Positions 52,142 through 60,862 of a DNA stretch of 64,000 bases are shown piece after piece. Each line of letters opens with the position of its first letter. Positions within the stretch are counted from its first letter, which is position 1. The stretch comes from Streptomyces sp. HUAS YS2 (GTDB lineage Bacteria; Actinomycetota; Actinomycetes; Streptomycetales; Streptomycetaceae), in contig NZ_CP137573.1 in assembly GCF_033343995.1 (NCBI RefSeq), positions 7,597,001 through 7,661,000 of the forward strand, given 5' to 3'. The notes under the pieces are model-generated. The model was not told the origin of the DNA, made no database searches, and saw only the letters and a program-made list of their open reading frames with translations. The position numbers and the translations under genes are program-made.

Positions 52142-53527
52142 ATGCAGTCGAACTCGCAGTCGGAGCAGTCCGCGCTGTCCCGCCGCACCATGCTCGCCGG
52201 TGCCGCCGCCCTGGCCGGAACGACCGCCGCGTTCGCCGCCACCGCGGTCCCGGCCCAGGCCGCCACAGGCTCCGCCGCCACGGCCGGAGCGGCGTCCGGC
52301 GCCTCGAAGCCCGGCGAGGATGCCCGGGCGCGGAACGGCCGTCCCGGCAAGCCCGTGGTCTTCAAGAACGTCCGCCCCTTCGGCGCGGACAAGGCCGTGG
52401 ACCTGGTCGTCGTCGACGGCCGGATCGCGAAGGGCCCCGCACCCCGCGGCGCCCACGTCGTCGACGGTGGCGGCCGCATCGCGCTGCCGTCCATGGTCGA
52501 CGCGCACATCCACCCCGAGAAGACGACCTGGGGCGGCTCGTGGGTGTCCCGCAAGAAGGCGAACAGCATCGCCGACTTCGTCGCCCAGGACGTCGAGCTC
52601 TACAAGGCGCAGACCCGCTCCGTCGCTGACCGCGCGTACGGCCTGATGTCGCACGCCATCACCCGCGGCACCCGTGCCATGCGTGCCCACGCCGACATCG
52701 CCCCGGCGTACGGCCTGGCCGGCATCGAGGGTCTCGGCGAGGCCCGTCGACGCCTGAGCCACGCGCTCGACGTCCAGATCGTGGCGTTCCCGCAGCACGG
52801 CGTCATCCGCACCCCCGGCACCGCCGAACTGCTGGAGGAGGCCGCCCGCAACGGGCTCGTCGACATGATCGGCGGCATCGACCCGATCGGCTTCGACCAC
52901 GCACTCGACGAGCAGCTCGACCTCGTCTTCGGCATCGCCGACCGGCACGGCATCGGCGTGGACATCCACCTGCACGACCGGGGCGAGAACGGCCTCACCG
53001 CGCTGCGCGGCATCATCGACCGCACGCGCGCCCTGTCGCTGCAGGGGCGGGTCACCGTCAGCCACGTCTTCTGCCTGCCGGCCCTGTCCGACAAGGACCT
53101 CGGCGTCATCGCCGCCGACCTCGCCGAGCTCGAGATCGCCGTGACCACCGTCGCCTACTCCGAGAGCCTCGTGCTGCCGGTCTCCCGGCTGCGCGAGCAC
53201 GGGGTGCGGGTGGGCCTCGGGTCCGACGGCGTGCGTGACTCGTGGAGCCCGTTCGGCGACGCGGACATGCTGCACCGCGCCCACATCTTCGGCTGGGTGC
53301 GGGACATCCGTCTCGACCAGGAGCTGACCGAGTGCTACGAGGTCGCGGCACACGGCGGCGCGGACGTGATGCACCTCCCGCACGCGGACTTCGAGCCGGG
53401 CTCGCCGGCCGACTTCGTCCTCGTCCGCGGTGAGTGCCTGCCGCAGATCGTGGTGGACATGCCGCAGCGCGACCTGGTCGTGCACGGCGGCCGGATCGTG
53501 GCGCGCGACGGCGAGCTGGTCGACTGA
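52142..53527 (+). CDS. Tat-exported amidohydrolase 2, cytosine deaminase-like
   Basis: A 461-residue amidohydrolase. The Tat signal is LSRRTMLAGAAALAG (about residues 12-26). The pattern DAHIHPEKT, then DIHLHDRG, VSHVFC and GSDGVRDSW is that of the CodA (cytosine deaminase) family, with metal- and substrate-binding His and Asp. Cytosine deaminase itself is cytoplasmic, so an exported member is unusual; a different cyclic amine or amide is likely. AAGGAG precedes the ATG at 52142. It follows amidohydrolase 1 after a 187-bp gap filled by a C-rich tract. Confidence 0.9.
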   Translation: MQSNSQSEQSALSRRTMLAGAAALAGTTAAFAATAVPAQAATGSAATAGAASGASKPGEDARARNGRPGKPVVFKNVRPFGADKAVDLVVVDGRIAKGPAPRGAHVVDGGGRIALPSMVDAHIHPEKTTWGGSWVSRKKANSIADFVAQDVELYKAQTRSVADRAYGLMSHAITRGTRAMRAHADIAPAYGLAGIEGLGEARRRLSHALDVQIVAFPQHGVIRTPGTAELLEEAARNGLVDMIGGIDPIGFDHALDEQLDLVFGIADRHGIGVDIHLHDRGENGLTALRGIIDRTRALSLQGRVTVSHVFCLPALSDKDLGVIAADLAELEIAVTTVAYSESLVLPVSRLREHGVRVGLGSDGVRDSWSPFGDADMLHRAHIFGWVRDIRLDQELTECYEVAAHGGADVMHLPHADFEPGSPADFVLVRGECLPQIVVDMPQRDLVVHGGRIVARDGELVD

Positions 53528-53588
53528 CGTACCGTCGTACGCGGGTCGTAGGCGTGGTACGCGTGGTACGGGGAGAGGCGGCCCTGGC

Positions 53589-53975
53589 TCAGCGCTCGTC
53601 GTGACGGGCCCTGGCCGCCAGCACCTCGTCCATGTGCTCCTCGGCCCATGCCTTGATCGCCTGCATCAGCGGGACCAGGCTCCGACCGAGCGGGGTGAGG
53701 GCGTAGTCGACCCGGACCGGGACGGACGGGGTGACGGTACGCGTCACCAGTCCGTCCCGTTCCAGGTTGCGCAGGCTCTGCGTCAGCATCTTCTGACTGA
53801 CGCTCACGATGCGCCGGGACAGGTCCGAGTAGCGCTGTGGGCCGTCCGCCAGGGCGCTGACGATGAGGCTGACCCACTTGTCGCCGATCCGGTCCAGCAG
53901 ATGCCGGGCCGGGCATTCGGCGAGATAGGCGTCGTAGGCCGCCCGCGCCCGGTCCCGGTCGTGTTCCGTCGTCAT
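53589..53975 (-). CDS. HxlR family transcriptional regulator
   Basis: A 128-residue winged-helix regulator. CPARHLLDRIGDKWVSLIVSALADGPQRYSDLSRRIVSVSQKMLTQSLRNLERDGLVTRTVTPSVPVRVDYALTPLG is the complete HxlR signature, including the N-terminal Cys that in several members senses electrophiles or disulfide stress. It is divergent from a quinone-oxidoreductase-like gene, a common partner. Two short dyads lie between the genes. Confidence 0.92.
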   Translation of the reverse strand: MTTEHDRDRARAAYDAYLAECPARHLLDRIGDKWVSLIVSALADGPQRYSDLSRRIVSVSQKMLTQSLRNLERDGLVTRTVTPSVPVRVDYALTPLGRSLVPLMQAIKAWAEEHMDEVLAARARHDER

Positions 53976-54011
53976 GTTGGCTTCCCCCCGCCCCGCGTGG
54001 CTCTCTCCGTC

Positions 54012-54024
54012 GTGCGCTACGCAC
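54012..54024. promoter_or_regulatory. Dyad GTGCG-CTA-CGCAC in HxlR/oxidoreductase gap
   Basis: A perfect 5-bp inverted repeat with three-base centre, 37 bp upstream of the hxlR start. Confidence 0.4.
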
Positions 54025-54046
54025 CTTGAAGTGCCTTCTTCCCGAT

Positions 54047-54061
54047 GGAGAGTAGCTCTCC
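54047..54061. promoter_or_regulatory. Dyad GGAGAG-TAG-CTCTCC in HxlR/oxidoreductase gap
   Basis: A perfect 6-bp inverted repeat with centre TAG, 52 bp upstream of the oxidoreductase start; a likely regulator site. Confidence 0.45.
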
Positions 54062-54112
54062 GTAGGGTCGAAGGCGTCCGGAAGAGCGGAAGCCGAGCGG
54101 GAGGAGACGCGC

Positions 54113-55051
54113 ATGCGCGCGGTCGTGGTGCGGGACGTGGGCGGGCCGGAGGCGCTGGAGCTCGTGGAAGTGCCGGTCCCCGTGCCGGGTCCGGGGCAGG
54201 TACGGATCCGGGTGGCGGCCGCGGCGGTCAACCCGGTGGACGCGGCGACGCGTTCGGGAGGACTGCTCGCCGCGGGCCTCATGCCGGCCCGGGACGTCAT
54301 CGGCATCGGCTGGGACGTCGCGGGCGACGTCGACGCGACCGGCCCGGGGGTGACCGGCTTCGCGCCGGGCGATGCGGTCATCGGCGTACGCGACCGGCTC
54401 GACGTCCCGCTCGGCACGTACGCGGAGCACGTCGTCCTCGACGCCGGGGCCGTCGCCCCGGCCCCCACCCGTCTGACGGCCGCCGAAGCGGCCACGCTGC
54501 CGTTGAACGGACTCACCGCCTTCCAGGCGCTGGACCTGCTCACCGCCGAACCGGGCAGCACCCTCCTGGTCACCGGAGCGGCGGGCGCGGTCGGCGGCTT
54601 CGCCGTGGAACTGGCCGCGGCACGCGGGCTGCGCGTGCTGGCCGTCGCCGGCGCCGAGGACGAGGAGTTCGTCCGGGGCGCGGGCGCCGAGTGGTTCGTC
54701 CCGCGCACCGCGACCGACCTCGCGGAGGAGGTCCGCGCCCTGGTCCCCGGCGGCGTCGACGCCGCCCTCGACGCGGCCGTGCTCGGCATCCCGGTCCTCG
54801 GCGCGGTACGCAACCGGGGCGCGTTCGTGTCCGTTGTCGGCGGCGCCGCGCCGGCCGCACTGCGCGGCATCTCGGTGCATCAGCAGTGGATCGCCGCCGA
54901 CGCCGGCACCCTGGCCCACCTTGCCGCACTCGCCGACGCGGGCACCCTCACTCCGCGCGTCGCGGACACGCTCCCGCTGGAGGAGGCACCCCACGCGCAC
55001 GCCCGCCTGGCGAAGGGCGGCCTGCGCGGAAGACTGGTATTGACTCCCTGA
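54113..55051 (+). CDS. NADP-dependent quinone oxidoreductase-like protein
   Basis: A 312-residue zinc-free medium-chain dehydrogenase. The N-terminal GroES-like domain begins MRAVVVRDVGGPEALELVEVPVP and contains VNPVDAATRSGG; the Rossmann domain has LVTGAAGAVGGFAVELA. It probably reduces quinones or alpha,beta-unsaturated carbonyls with NADPH as a detoxifying step. Its ATG is preceded by GGGAGGAG. Divergence from hxlR, with dyads between, suggests induction by the compounds it reduces. Confidence 0.9.
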   Translation: MRAVVVRDVGGPEALELVEVPVPVPGPGQVRIRVAAAAVNPVDAATRSGGLLAAGLMPARDVIGIGWDVAGDVDATGPGVTGFAPGDAVIGVRDRLDVPLGTYAEHVVLDAGAVAPAPTRLTAAEAATLPLNGLTAFQALDLLTAEPGSTLLVTGAAGAVGGFAVELAAARGLRVLAVAGAEDEEFVRGAGAEWFVPRTATDLAEEVRALVPGGVDAALDAAVLGIPVLGAVRNRGAFVSVVGGAAPAALRGISVHQQWIAADAGTLAHLAALADAGTLTPRVADTLPLEEAPHAHARLAKGGLRGRLVLTP

Positions 55052-55183
55052 TTCCCTGGCTCCCTGACTCCCTGACTCCTCGACACCCGGACAGGCGCCG
55101 ACGCTGACGCTCCTCGAACGCCGGGGATGACAGAGTTGTCCCGTACCAGAGGACCGGGTAGCTCGTACTCTCCAGGGAGCGTC

Positions 55184-55888
55184 ATGCGTACTCACGCGAC
55201 CGCACAGCTGATCGGCGGCCGCTCGCACCAGTGCGACGCGACCGCGACGTACGCCGGCGCCGGCTCCGGGACCCGCGCGTACGCGCTCCTCGACGGCATC
55301 GGAAGCTCGGACGAGGTCCGCGACTGGACCCGTACGTACGCCCGTCGCCTCGCCCGGGCCGCCGCCCGCGACGGCGCCGAGGCGGGCCTGCGGGCCGTCC
55401 ACGCGCTCGCCGCGGCGGAGCCGGACCGCGACACGTGGAAGGCCGCCCATCTGCCCGCAGCCGTCGCGGTCGTCGCCGTCGCCGAGCCCGGCGCGCCGCT
55501 CTCGGTCGCCTGGTGCGGCGACGCCCGCGCCTACCTCGCGCCGCCCGACGGCCCGTCGCTCGTCCGCCTCACCACGGACCACAACATGCGACAGGTCCTC
55601 CTCGACATGGGCGCCGTGCCCGGCCCGTACGCGCGCAACACCGTCACGTCCTACCTCGGCGACATCCGCGAGACCCCGGCCATCGAAAGCGTCACCGCCC
55701 CCGCCGCGGGCCGCCTCCTCCTGGCGAGCGACGGCTGCTACGAGCCCCTGGAGGACCACGATCTCGACCTCTCCGTCTACCTGACCGACACCACCCCGTA
55801 CCAGGCGGCCCGCGCCCTGGTCCGCGCAGCGGTCACCCACGCCGGCACCCACGCCGACAACGCCACGGCCCTGGTCGCCGACCTCTGA
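55184..55888 (+). CDS. PP2C-like serine/threonine phosphatase
   Basis: A 234-residue protein with the metal-site motifs of the PPM family: ALLDGIGSS, WCGDARAY, TTDHN, LLASDGCYE and DNATALV. It lacks a membrane helix or sensor domain, so it works in the cytoplasm on a phosphoprotein supplied by a Ser/Thr kinase elsewhere. The ATG at 55184 has AGGGAG six bases upstream; the upstream in-frame ATG at 55127 is unlikely. The sequence is short for a PP2C, lacking some variable loops. Confidence 0.85.
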   Translation: MRTHATAQLIGGRSHQCDATATYAGAGSGTRAYALLDGIGSSDEVRDWTRTYARRLARAAARDGAEAGLRAVHALAAAEPDRDTWKAAHLPAAVAVVAVAEPGAPLSVAWCGDARAYLAPPDGPSLVRLTTDHNMRQVLLDMGAVPGPYARNTVTSYLGDIRETPAIESVTAPAAGRLLLASDGCYEPLEDHDLDLSVYLTDTTPYQAARALVRAAVTHAGTHADNATALVADL

Positions 55889-55943
55889 CTCCGAGTCACG
55901 CACAGGAGCCGGGGCACATCGGCGAGGTCGACACTGGCACTTG

Positions 55944-55949
55944 TAGCCT
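55944..55949 (+). promoter_or_regulatory. -10 element TAGCCT of a leaderless promoter
   Basis: TAGCCT ends seven bases before the ATG at 55957 of the broken HEAT-repeat gene. Confidence 0.45.
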
Positions 55950-55956
55950 GCGGGCC

Positions 55957-57226
55957 ATGACGCTTGGGGTGGGGGCGGGGCACGGTTTCGGGGCGCGGAA
56001 GTTGCTCGCGGAGGCGGGTGTGGATCCGGACGATCTGCGGCTGGACGTGTACGAGCAGGTGGACCGTGGAATCGCGCTGGCCATGCAGGGGTTCGACTCC
56101 GGGCGGCCCGAGCTGGTCGAGGGCGCGGTCTCCGTCGCCTCGGACATTCTGCGGCGATGGCGTACGCCCCGGCCGGAGTTGGTGGCCGGACTGGTCCGAT
56201 GTCTGGAGTCCCGTCACCCCCATGCCAGGGGCGACGCGGCGATGGTGCTGGCGCGGCTCGTGTCGGTGGACTCCACGCAGGACATCTCGTCGGCCGTTCC
56301 CGCGCTGATCACGGCCGCCGACGATTCCTACGACCGGGTGGCCGGGCCGGCGGCGCTGGCTCTTGCCCGTCTTGGTCATCCGGGGGTTCTGGACCCTGTG
56401 CACCGGTGGTTGGCGTCGAGCAGCCGGCTCCCGTTCTTCCAGGTGACTTCACTCGGGCAGGTTCTCCGGCCGTTGGCGCGCTGTGCCGACGAGTTGCTCC
56501 CCGGGATCCGTCGCATGCTCGTCGACTCGGCCGACGGTGAGGGCCTGCGTCCGGTCCTCGACGCACTGGCGGCGTGGGGCCCCGCCGCCGGCGCGGCTGT
56601 TCCCGAGTTGGCGCAGGCCCTCGCCACCCGCAACGTGCGACGTGCTCGGCAGCATCGGCGCGGCCGCGGCCCCCGCGGCGAGCACCCTGGACGGCTTCGT
56701 CCGCGGCCTCACGCAGCCACCCCGCCACGACGGTGGCGCGCCGCTGCCGAACGGCGTACGAAGATGGCACGGCGCCCAGAACGCGGCGTGGGCCCATTGG
56801 CGGATCACCGGTGGATCGAAGCTCTTCCTGGCTTTCCTGGAGGACGCGGCATCCCAGGGCCTGGGGTACGCCGACCTCGGCCGGCTGGCGGAGTTGGGGC
56901 CGCGGGCGTCGCGATGCGCGACCGCCGTCCGGCCGTTGCTGGAGTCACCCGGCCCGTGGACCCGCGTCCAGGCCGCCCACGCCTGGTGGCGGATCACCGG
57001 CGACACCGACGCCGCCGTCCCGGTCCTGCTGGAGGCGCTGGAACCTCTGAAGTCGGGTGACGCCGACGAACCGTGCCGCGCGGCGGTCCGGTACATCGCC
57101 CGGATCGGCGCCCCGGCCCTCGCCGCGGCACCTCTGCTCGAAGCGACGCTGTCGTCCGACCGGTGCTTCCCCTGGGACGTCTACCCCGCGGCACGCGCGG
57201 CGCTGCTGGCCTTCGGCGGCGGGTAG
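55957..57226 (+). pseudogene. HEAT-repeat protein gene, frameshifted by a 7-bp duplication
   Basis: The first 226 codons read as HEAT/PBS-lyase-type repeats (LVAGLVRCLESRHPHARGDAAMVLARLVSV, then VAGPAALALARLGHPGVLDPV). At about 56633 the frame changes by +1, and the second part continues with the same type of repeat (AAAAPAASTLDGFVRGL, then VQAAHAWWRITGDTDAAVPVLLEAL) to TGA at 57226. At the break ACGTGCG is followed by ACGTGC: deleting one 7-bp copy restores a single 420-residue frame reading ATRNVLGSIG. As it stands the first frame runs out into unrelated sequence, so the product is probably inactive or truncated, unless the copy number varies or this is an assembly error. It starts at a leaderless ATG. 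Confidence 0.8.
56633..56645 (+). repeat. 7-bp tandem duplication causing a frameshift
   Basis: ACGTGCG (56633-56639) is directly followed by ACGTGC (56640-56645). Seven bases is not a multiple of three, so one extra copy shifts the frame. Confidence 0.85.
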
Positions 57227-57290
57227 ACACAGCCGCCCCGCGGCATCGCCGGATCGGCCCGGGCCTCTCGGCCTCGGCGGTTCGGCGGCC

Positions 57291-58070
57291 TCAGGTCTCC
57301 GACCGCTCCAGTTCCATCGACACCGCGACCAGTCGGTCGCTGACCCGGCTCTCCGGTTCCCCCGTCAGCGCCGACCGGTACGCGCGGATCGCCGGGTCGG
57401 AGAGGGTGAACGTCACGACCGGACAGTCCTGCGCGTCGTTCGTCGTCTCGGGCGTGCAGCGGCCCACGGACATGAGCGTGTGCCCGGGGCAGACCGCCGC
57501 GGCCGGCAGGTCGATCTTCAGCAGCAGGTTGTCGCCGGGCTTGACGCGGTACGCGCCGGACGAGGGAGGCGGTACGACCCCCTCCGGGTACTTTCCGTCC
57601 ACGACCGTCGCCGAGAGGCCGCGGGCCGAGGCACGGCGGCCCTCGCCGTGCGGACCGTAGATGTCGACCGTCACCCGGCGCTCGGCGATCGGCGCGTCGA
57701 GCAGCAACGGGCGGTCGATCGTGCGCAGGAAGGCGTGCAGGCTGAAGGTGGTACGGCCCGGCTGCTTCGCGCCGGGGGACTGCGCACTCCAGCCGCCGAA
57801 CCCCAGCTGGGGATCCTTGCCCCGCTCGCCGGACCCTTTCGCCGCCGGCCGGGGATCCTCGTCCACCCGGCACTTCGACAACTGGGCCACCCCGCCGCCG
57901 GGCAGCGGGGCGTCCGGCAGCGGCACCGCAGGCCGCGGCGGCAGCCCCGCGAGCGGCCCGCCGGGACCGGCGGACGGGAACGCCAACACCCCCGCCCACA
58001 CCACGAGTGCGACGACCGGGACCGAGAGGATCAGCCAGGAACGCGACGACAGCCGGAACATACCGCTCAT
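57291..58070 (-). CDS. Membrane-anchored hypothetical protein
   Basis: A 259-residue protein with one N-terminal membrane helix (WLILSVPVVALVVWAGVLAF, residues 12-31), a Pro/Gly-rich linker and an extracellular beta-rich domain of about 190 residues containing four Cys. Segments such as TTFSLHAFLRTIDRPLLLDAPIAERRVTVDIYG and AYRVKPGDNLLLKIDLP do not match a domain I know. It is convergent with the HEAT-repeat gene. Confidence 0.72.
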   Translation of the reverse strand: MSGMFRLSSRSWLILSVPVVALVVWAGVLAFPSAGPGGPLAGLPPRPAVPLPDAPLPGGGVAQLSKCRVDEDPRPAAKGSGERGKDPQLGFGGWSAQSPGAKQPGRTTFSLHAFLRTIDRPLLLDAPIAERRVTVDIYGPHGEGRRASARGLSATVVDGKYPEGVVPPPSSGAYRVKPGDNLLLKIDLPAAAVCPGHTLMSVGRCTPETTNDAQDCPVVTFTLSDPAIRAYRSALTGEPESRVSDRLVAVSMELERSET

Positions 58071-58101
58071 GATCAGTTCAGCGTGCCCGGGCGTGCGAAT
58101 G

Positions 58102-58575
58102 TCACTCCCCGCGCAGCGATTTCGTCATCACCTGCTGCCCCGCCCCGTCGAGCTCCGCGAGATCGAAGCCGTTGCGGCGGTACAGCGCGAGAGCGGACTC
58201 GTTGTCCGGCAGCACCGTCAGCTCCAGTACGTCCGCCTCCGAACGCAGCGCCCACGCCTCGACCGCCTCGATCAACCGGTCCCCGACCCCTCTGCCGCGC
58301 GCCTCCGGACCGACCCACACCGACCGCAGCTCGACCACGCCGTCGGCCCCGTCCCGCGGCACGGCCCGGGCCACGCCCACGGCGCGGTCGTCCAGCACCG
58401 CCACGAGGTTGTACGTCCCGGGAGCCGTGAGGCGCTCACGCCACTGCTTCTCCCCACCGCGCGACCAGTCGTCGAGCCGCGCCCTGAAGGCGTGCGGGGC
58501 GTCGGTCAGCGCGGCGAGGCGCACCTCCCGCCACAACGGCCAGTCCTCCGAGGTCATCACGTGCAGGCGCAACAT
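58102..58575 (-). CDS. GNAT family N-acetyltransferase
   Basis: A 157-residue acetyltransferase. LRLHVMTSEDWPLWREVRLAAL opens the fold; the acetyl-CoA loop is VWVGPEARGRGVGDRLIEAV (R-G-R-G-V-G) and motif B is VLPDNESALALYRRNGF. The ATG at 58575 is preceded by CAGACT seven bases away, again a possible leaderless start. The substrate is unknown. It is divergent from an alpha/beta hydrolase gene. Confidence 0.88.
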   Translation of the reverse strand: MLRLHVMTSEDWPLWREVRLAALTDAPHAFRARLDDWSRGGEKQWRERLTAPGTYNLVAVLDDRAVGVARAVPRDGADGVVELRSVWVGPEARGRGVGDRLIEAVEAWALRSEADVLELTVLPDNESALALYRRNGFDLAELDGAGQQVMTKSLRGE

Positions 58576-58691
58576 GCGGACGAGTCTGCCCCACCTGCCG
58601 CGCGGTCGGAAGCAGCCCGCACCCGTGCGCCCCCAGGAGCCGATGCGGAACCCTGTTGTCCGCACGGGACCGCGCTGCGATGATCTTCGCC

Positions 58692-59528
58692 ATGCCTGCC
58701 TTCACCACGTACGACGGAACCGAACTGGCCTACCGCGAGACCGGCGACGGCGATCCCGTCGTCTGCGTCCCGGGGGGTCCGCAGGACTCCCTGTACCTCT
58801 CCGACCTCGGTGGCCTCTCCGCCCACCGCCGGCTGATCCTGCTCGACCTCCGCGGCACGGGCGGATCCCCGGCCCCCGAGGACGCCACCGCCTACCGTTG
58901 CGACCGGCTCGTCGACGACCTGGAGGCGCTCCGCGCCCACCTCGGGCTCGACCGGATGGACCTGCTGGCGCACTCCGCCGGTGCGAACATCGCGGTCCAG
59001 TACGTGGCTCGGCACCCCGAACGCATCGCCCGGCTCGCCCTGATCACCCCGAGCACCCGGGCCGTCGGCATCGACGTCACCGCCGACGACCGGATCGAGA
59101 CCGCGCGGCTGCGTGACGGCGAGCCCTGGTTCGACGAGGCGTTCGCCGCCCTGGAGGCGATCGTGGCCGGGCAGGTGACCGGCGAGCGGTTCCGCGCCAT
59201 CGCCCCGTTCTTCTACGGCCGTTGGGACGCCGTCGCCCAGGCCCACCGGGACGCCGAGGACGAGCAGAAGAACATGGACGCGGTGCAGGGCTTTGGCGCG
59301 GAGGGCGCCTTCGACCCGGACGCCACCCGTGCCGCGCTCGCCCGCTTCGACGCGCCGGTCCTGGTCCTGGGCGGAGCGGTCGATCTGAACTCCCCGCCGC
59401 GTGCGACGGCCGAGGTCGCCGCGCTCTTCCCGAAGGCCGAACTCACCGTCCAGCCGGACGCCGGCCACTTCCCGTGGCTGGACGACGCCGACCGCTTCGT
59501 GGCGACCACCACGGCGTTCCTCACCTGA
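58692..59528 (+). CDS. Alpha/beta hydrolase (proline iminopeptidase-like)
   Basis: A 278-residue hydrolase. The opening LAYRETGDGDPVVCVPGGPQDS carries the oxyanion-hole GGP of the proline iminopeptidase group. The nucleophile is the Ser of LLAHSAGAN. Asp of GGAVDLN and His of DAGHFPWLD complete the triad. The ATG at 58692 lies five bases behind TGATCT. It could be an aminopeptidase or esterase. Confidence 0.88.
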   Translation: MPAFTTYDGTELAYRETGDGDPVVCVPGGPQDSLYLSDLGGLSAHRRLILLDLRGTGGSPAPEDATAYRCDRLVDDLEALRAHLGLDRMDLLAHSAGANIAVQYVARHPERIARLALITPSTRAVGIDVTADDRIETARLRDGEPWFDEAFAALEAIVAGQVTGERFRAIAPFFYGRWDAVAQAHRDAEDEQKNMDAVQGFGAEGAFDPDATRAALARFDAPVLVLGGAVDLNSPPRATAEVAALFPKAELTVQPDAGHFPWLDDADRFVATTTAFLT

Positions 59529-59605
59529 GCCCGAGCCCCAGCCGCAGCCTGCGGCGCTGAGGTTCAGCCCGTCGTGCGGGAGCGGGGCGCCGGGAGCCGT
59601 AAGAG

Positions 59606-59710
59606 TCAGTTCGATTCCGCGCGGAAGGTGTCGCACAACACCACGTGGGCGTGGCCGGGTTCCTCGGCGTTGCGGCGCCGGTGGTACGCGGCCTTCTCCT
59701 CGCACGTCAT
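59606..59710 (-). CDS. Possible small protein, 34 residues
   Basis: ATG at 59710 to TGA at 59606 gives a basic peptide (MTCEEKAAYHRRRNAEEP..VVLCDTFRAESN) with two Cys. It has no clear ribosome site. It might be expressed with the dehydratase gene 26 bp upstream on the same strand. Protein evidence or conservation would be needed; included as a weak call. Confidence 0.3.
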   Translation of the reverse strand: MTCEEKAAYHRRRNAEEPGHAHVVLCDTFRAESN

Positions 59711-59736
59711 CGCACCGCGCGCACGGGGGCGGCCGC

Positions 59737-60795
59737 TCAGATGGTGATCCGGTGCGCGAGGTTGCCGGGGTCGGTGTTGGCGCCGCACAGCACGACGGCG
59801 ACTTTCTCGCCGCGGGCCGGCCGGTAACCGCGGTTCGGCACCGTCACCGGCTCGGCCGGCGTGTCTCGTTCGGGCGTTCGGTCGTCGGGGGTGGTGAGCG
59901 CGGCCAGGGCGGTCGCGGCGCCGTGTTCGACGGCGATGCGGCGGTGGTCCCAGAGGTCCTGGCGGGCGCGGGTGATCTCGCTGTCCGGTACGAGGACGGA
60001 GTGGGCCCTGTCCTGCTGGGCGGCGTGCAGGGCCATCGCGGAAGTGCGGCGGGCGCCGAGGGAGTCGGCGGCGATGGAGTCCACGGGGACGTCGACGGGC
60101 CGGCCGGCCTCGAGGGCGGCGTTCAGCGCGCGGCAGTTCTCCGGCTCCACCGCGACGGTCCGGATGCCGTGATGCCGGGCCGCCGTCGCCACTCCGGCGA
60201 AGAGGCCGCCTCCGCCGACCGCGACCACGACGGTGTCCAGGCCGGGGATCAGCCGGTGGATCTCCCCCAGCAGGGTGCCCGCCCCGGCCGCGATCAGCGG
60301 GTGGTCGTAGGCGTGCGAGGCGAGCGCGCCCGTCGTGGCCGTGAACTGTTCGCAGGCGGCCAGCGCCTCGGCGTACTCGACGCCGACGAGGCGGACATCG
60401 GCGCCGTAGCCGCGGAGCCTGGCCACCTTCACCGCGGGGGCGGTCGTGGGCAGGAACACGGTGGCGCGTACGCCCTGTTGCCGGGCGGCCCACGCGCAGG
60501 CCAGTCCGGCGTTGCCGCCGGAGGCGATGGCGACCCCCGCTTCGGGCAGGCTCCCGGCGTCGCGGTGGGCCTGGATGAAGTTCTGCGCGCCACGGGCCTT
60601 GAACGAGCCGGTGTGCTGCATGTACTCCAGAGCCAGCCACACCTCGCACGTCTCGTCCGGCCCGCCGTGGAGCGGGTCGTGGCCCGCGCCATGGAACGCG
60701 CCCGGCTCGACGGGGGAGAGGGCGACCGGGCGGACACGGCCCGCGATCCGGCCGGCCGCGGCCTTGACGTCGCCGTACGTAAGAGTGGTGTGCAC
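59737..60795 (-). CDS. PLP-dependent threonine/serine dehydratase-like enzyme
   Basis: A fold-type II PLP enzyme of about 352 residues. The PLP Lys is in MQHTGSFKARGA, the phosphate-binding or substrate loop is SGGNAG, and the glycine-rich loop is VAVGGGGLFAG. It should deaminate threonine or serine to the keto acid, or act on a related amino acid, and lacks an ACT regulatory domain. I chose the GTG at 60795 with AGGAG seven bases upstream; a longer in-frame ATG at 60840 is possible. Confidence 0.85.
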   Translation of the reverse strand: MHTTLTYGDVKAAAGRIAGRVRPVALSPVEPGAFHGAGHDPLHGGPDETCEVWLALEYMQHTGSFKARGAQNFIQAHRDAGSLPEAGVAIASGGNAGLACAWAARQQGVRATVFLPTTAPAVKVARLRGYGADVRLVGVEYAEALAACEQFTATTGALASHAYDHPLIAAGAGTLLGEIHRLIPGLDTVVVAVGGGGLFAGVATAARHHGIRTVAVEPENCRALNAALEAGRPVDVPVDSIAADSLGARRTSAMALHAAQQDRAHSVLVPDSEITRARQDLWDHRRIAVEHGAATALAALTTPDDRTPERDTPAEPVTVPNRGYRPARGEKVAVVLCGANTDPGNLAHRITI

Positions 60796-60862
60796 CTCGA
60801 CGCTCCTGCCGTGAGTAGCCTGCCTGATCCGCCTCGCCATGATTTCAGCGTCGTTGCTGGTT

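Noticed and set aside
55231..57060. 609-codon continuous frame across the phosphatase and HEAT genes
   Set aside because: Its first 240 codons are antisense-like shadow of the PP2C gene in another frame, and its last 140 codons are nonsense behind the frameshift.
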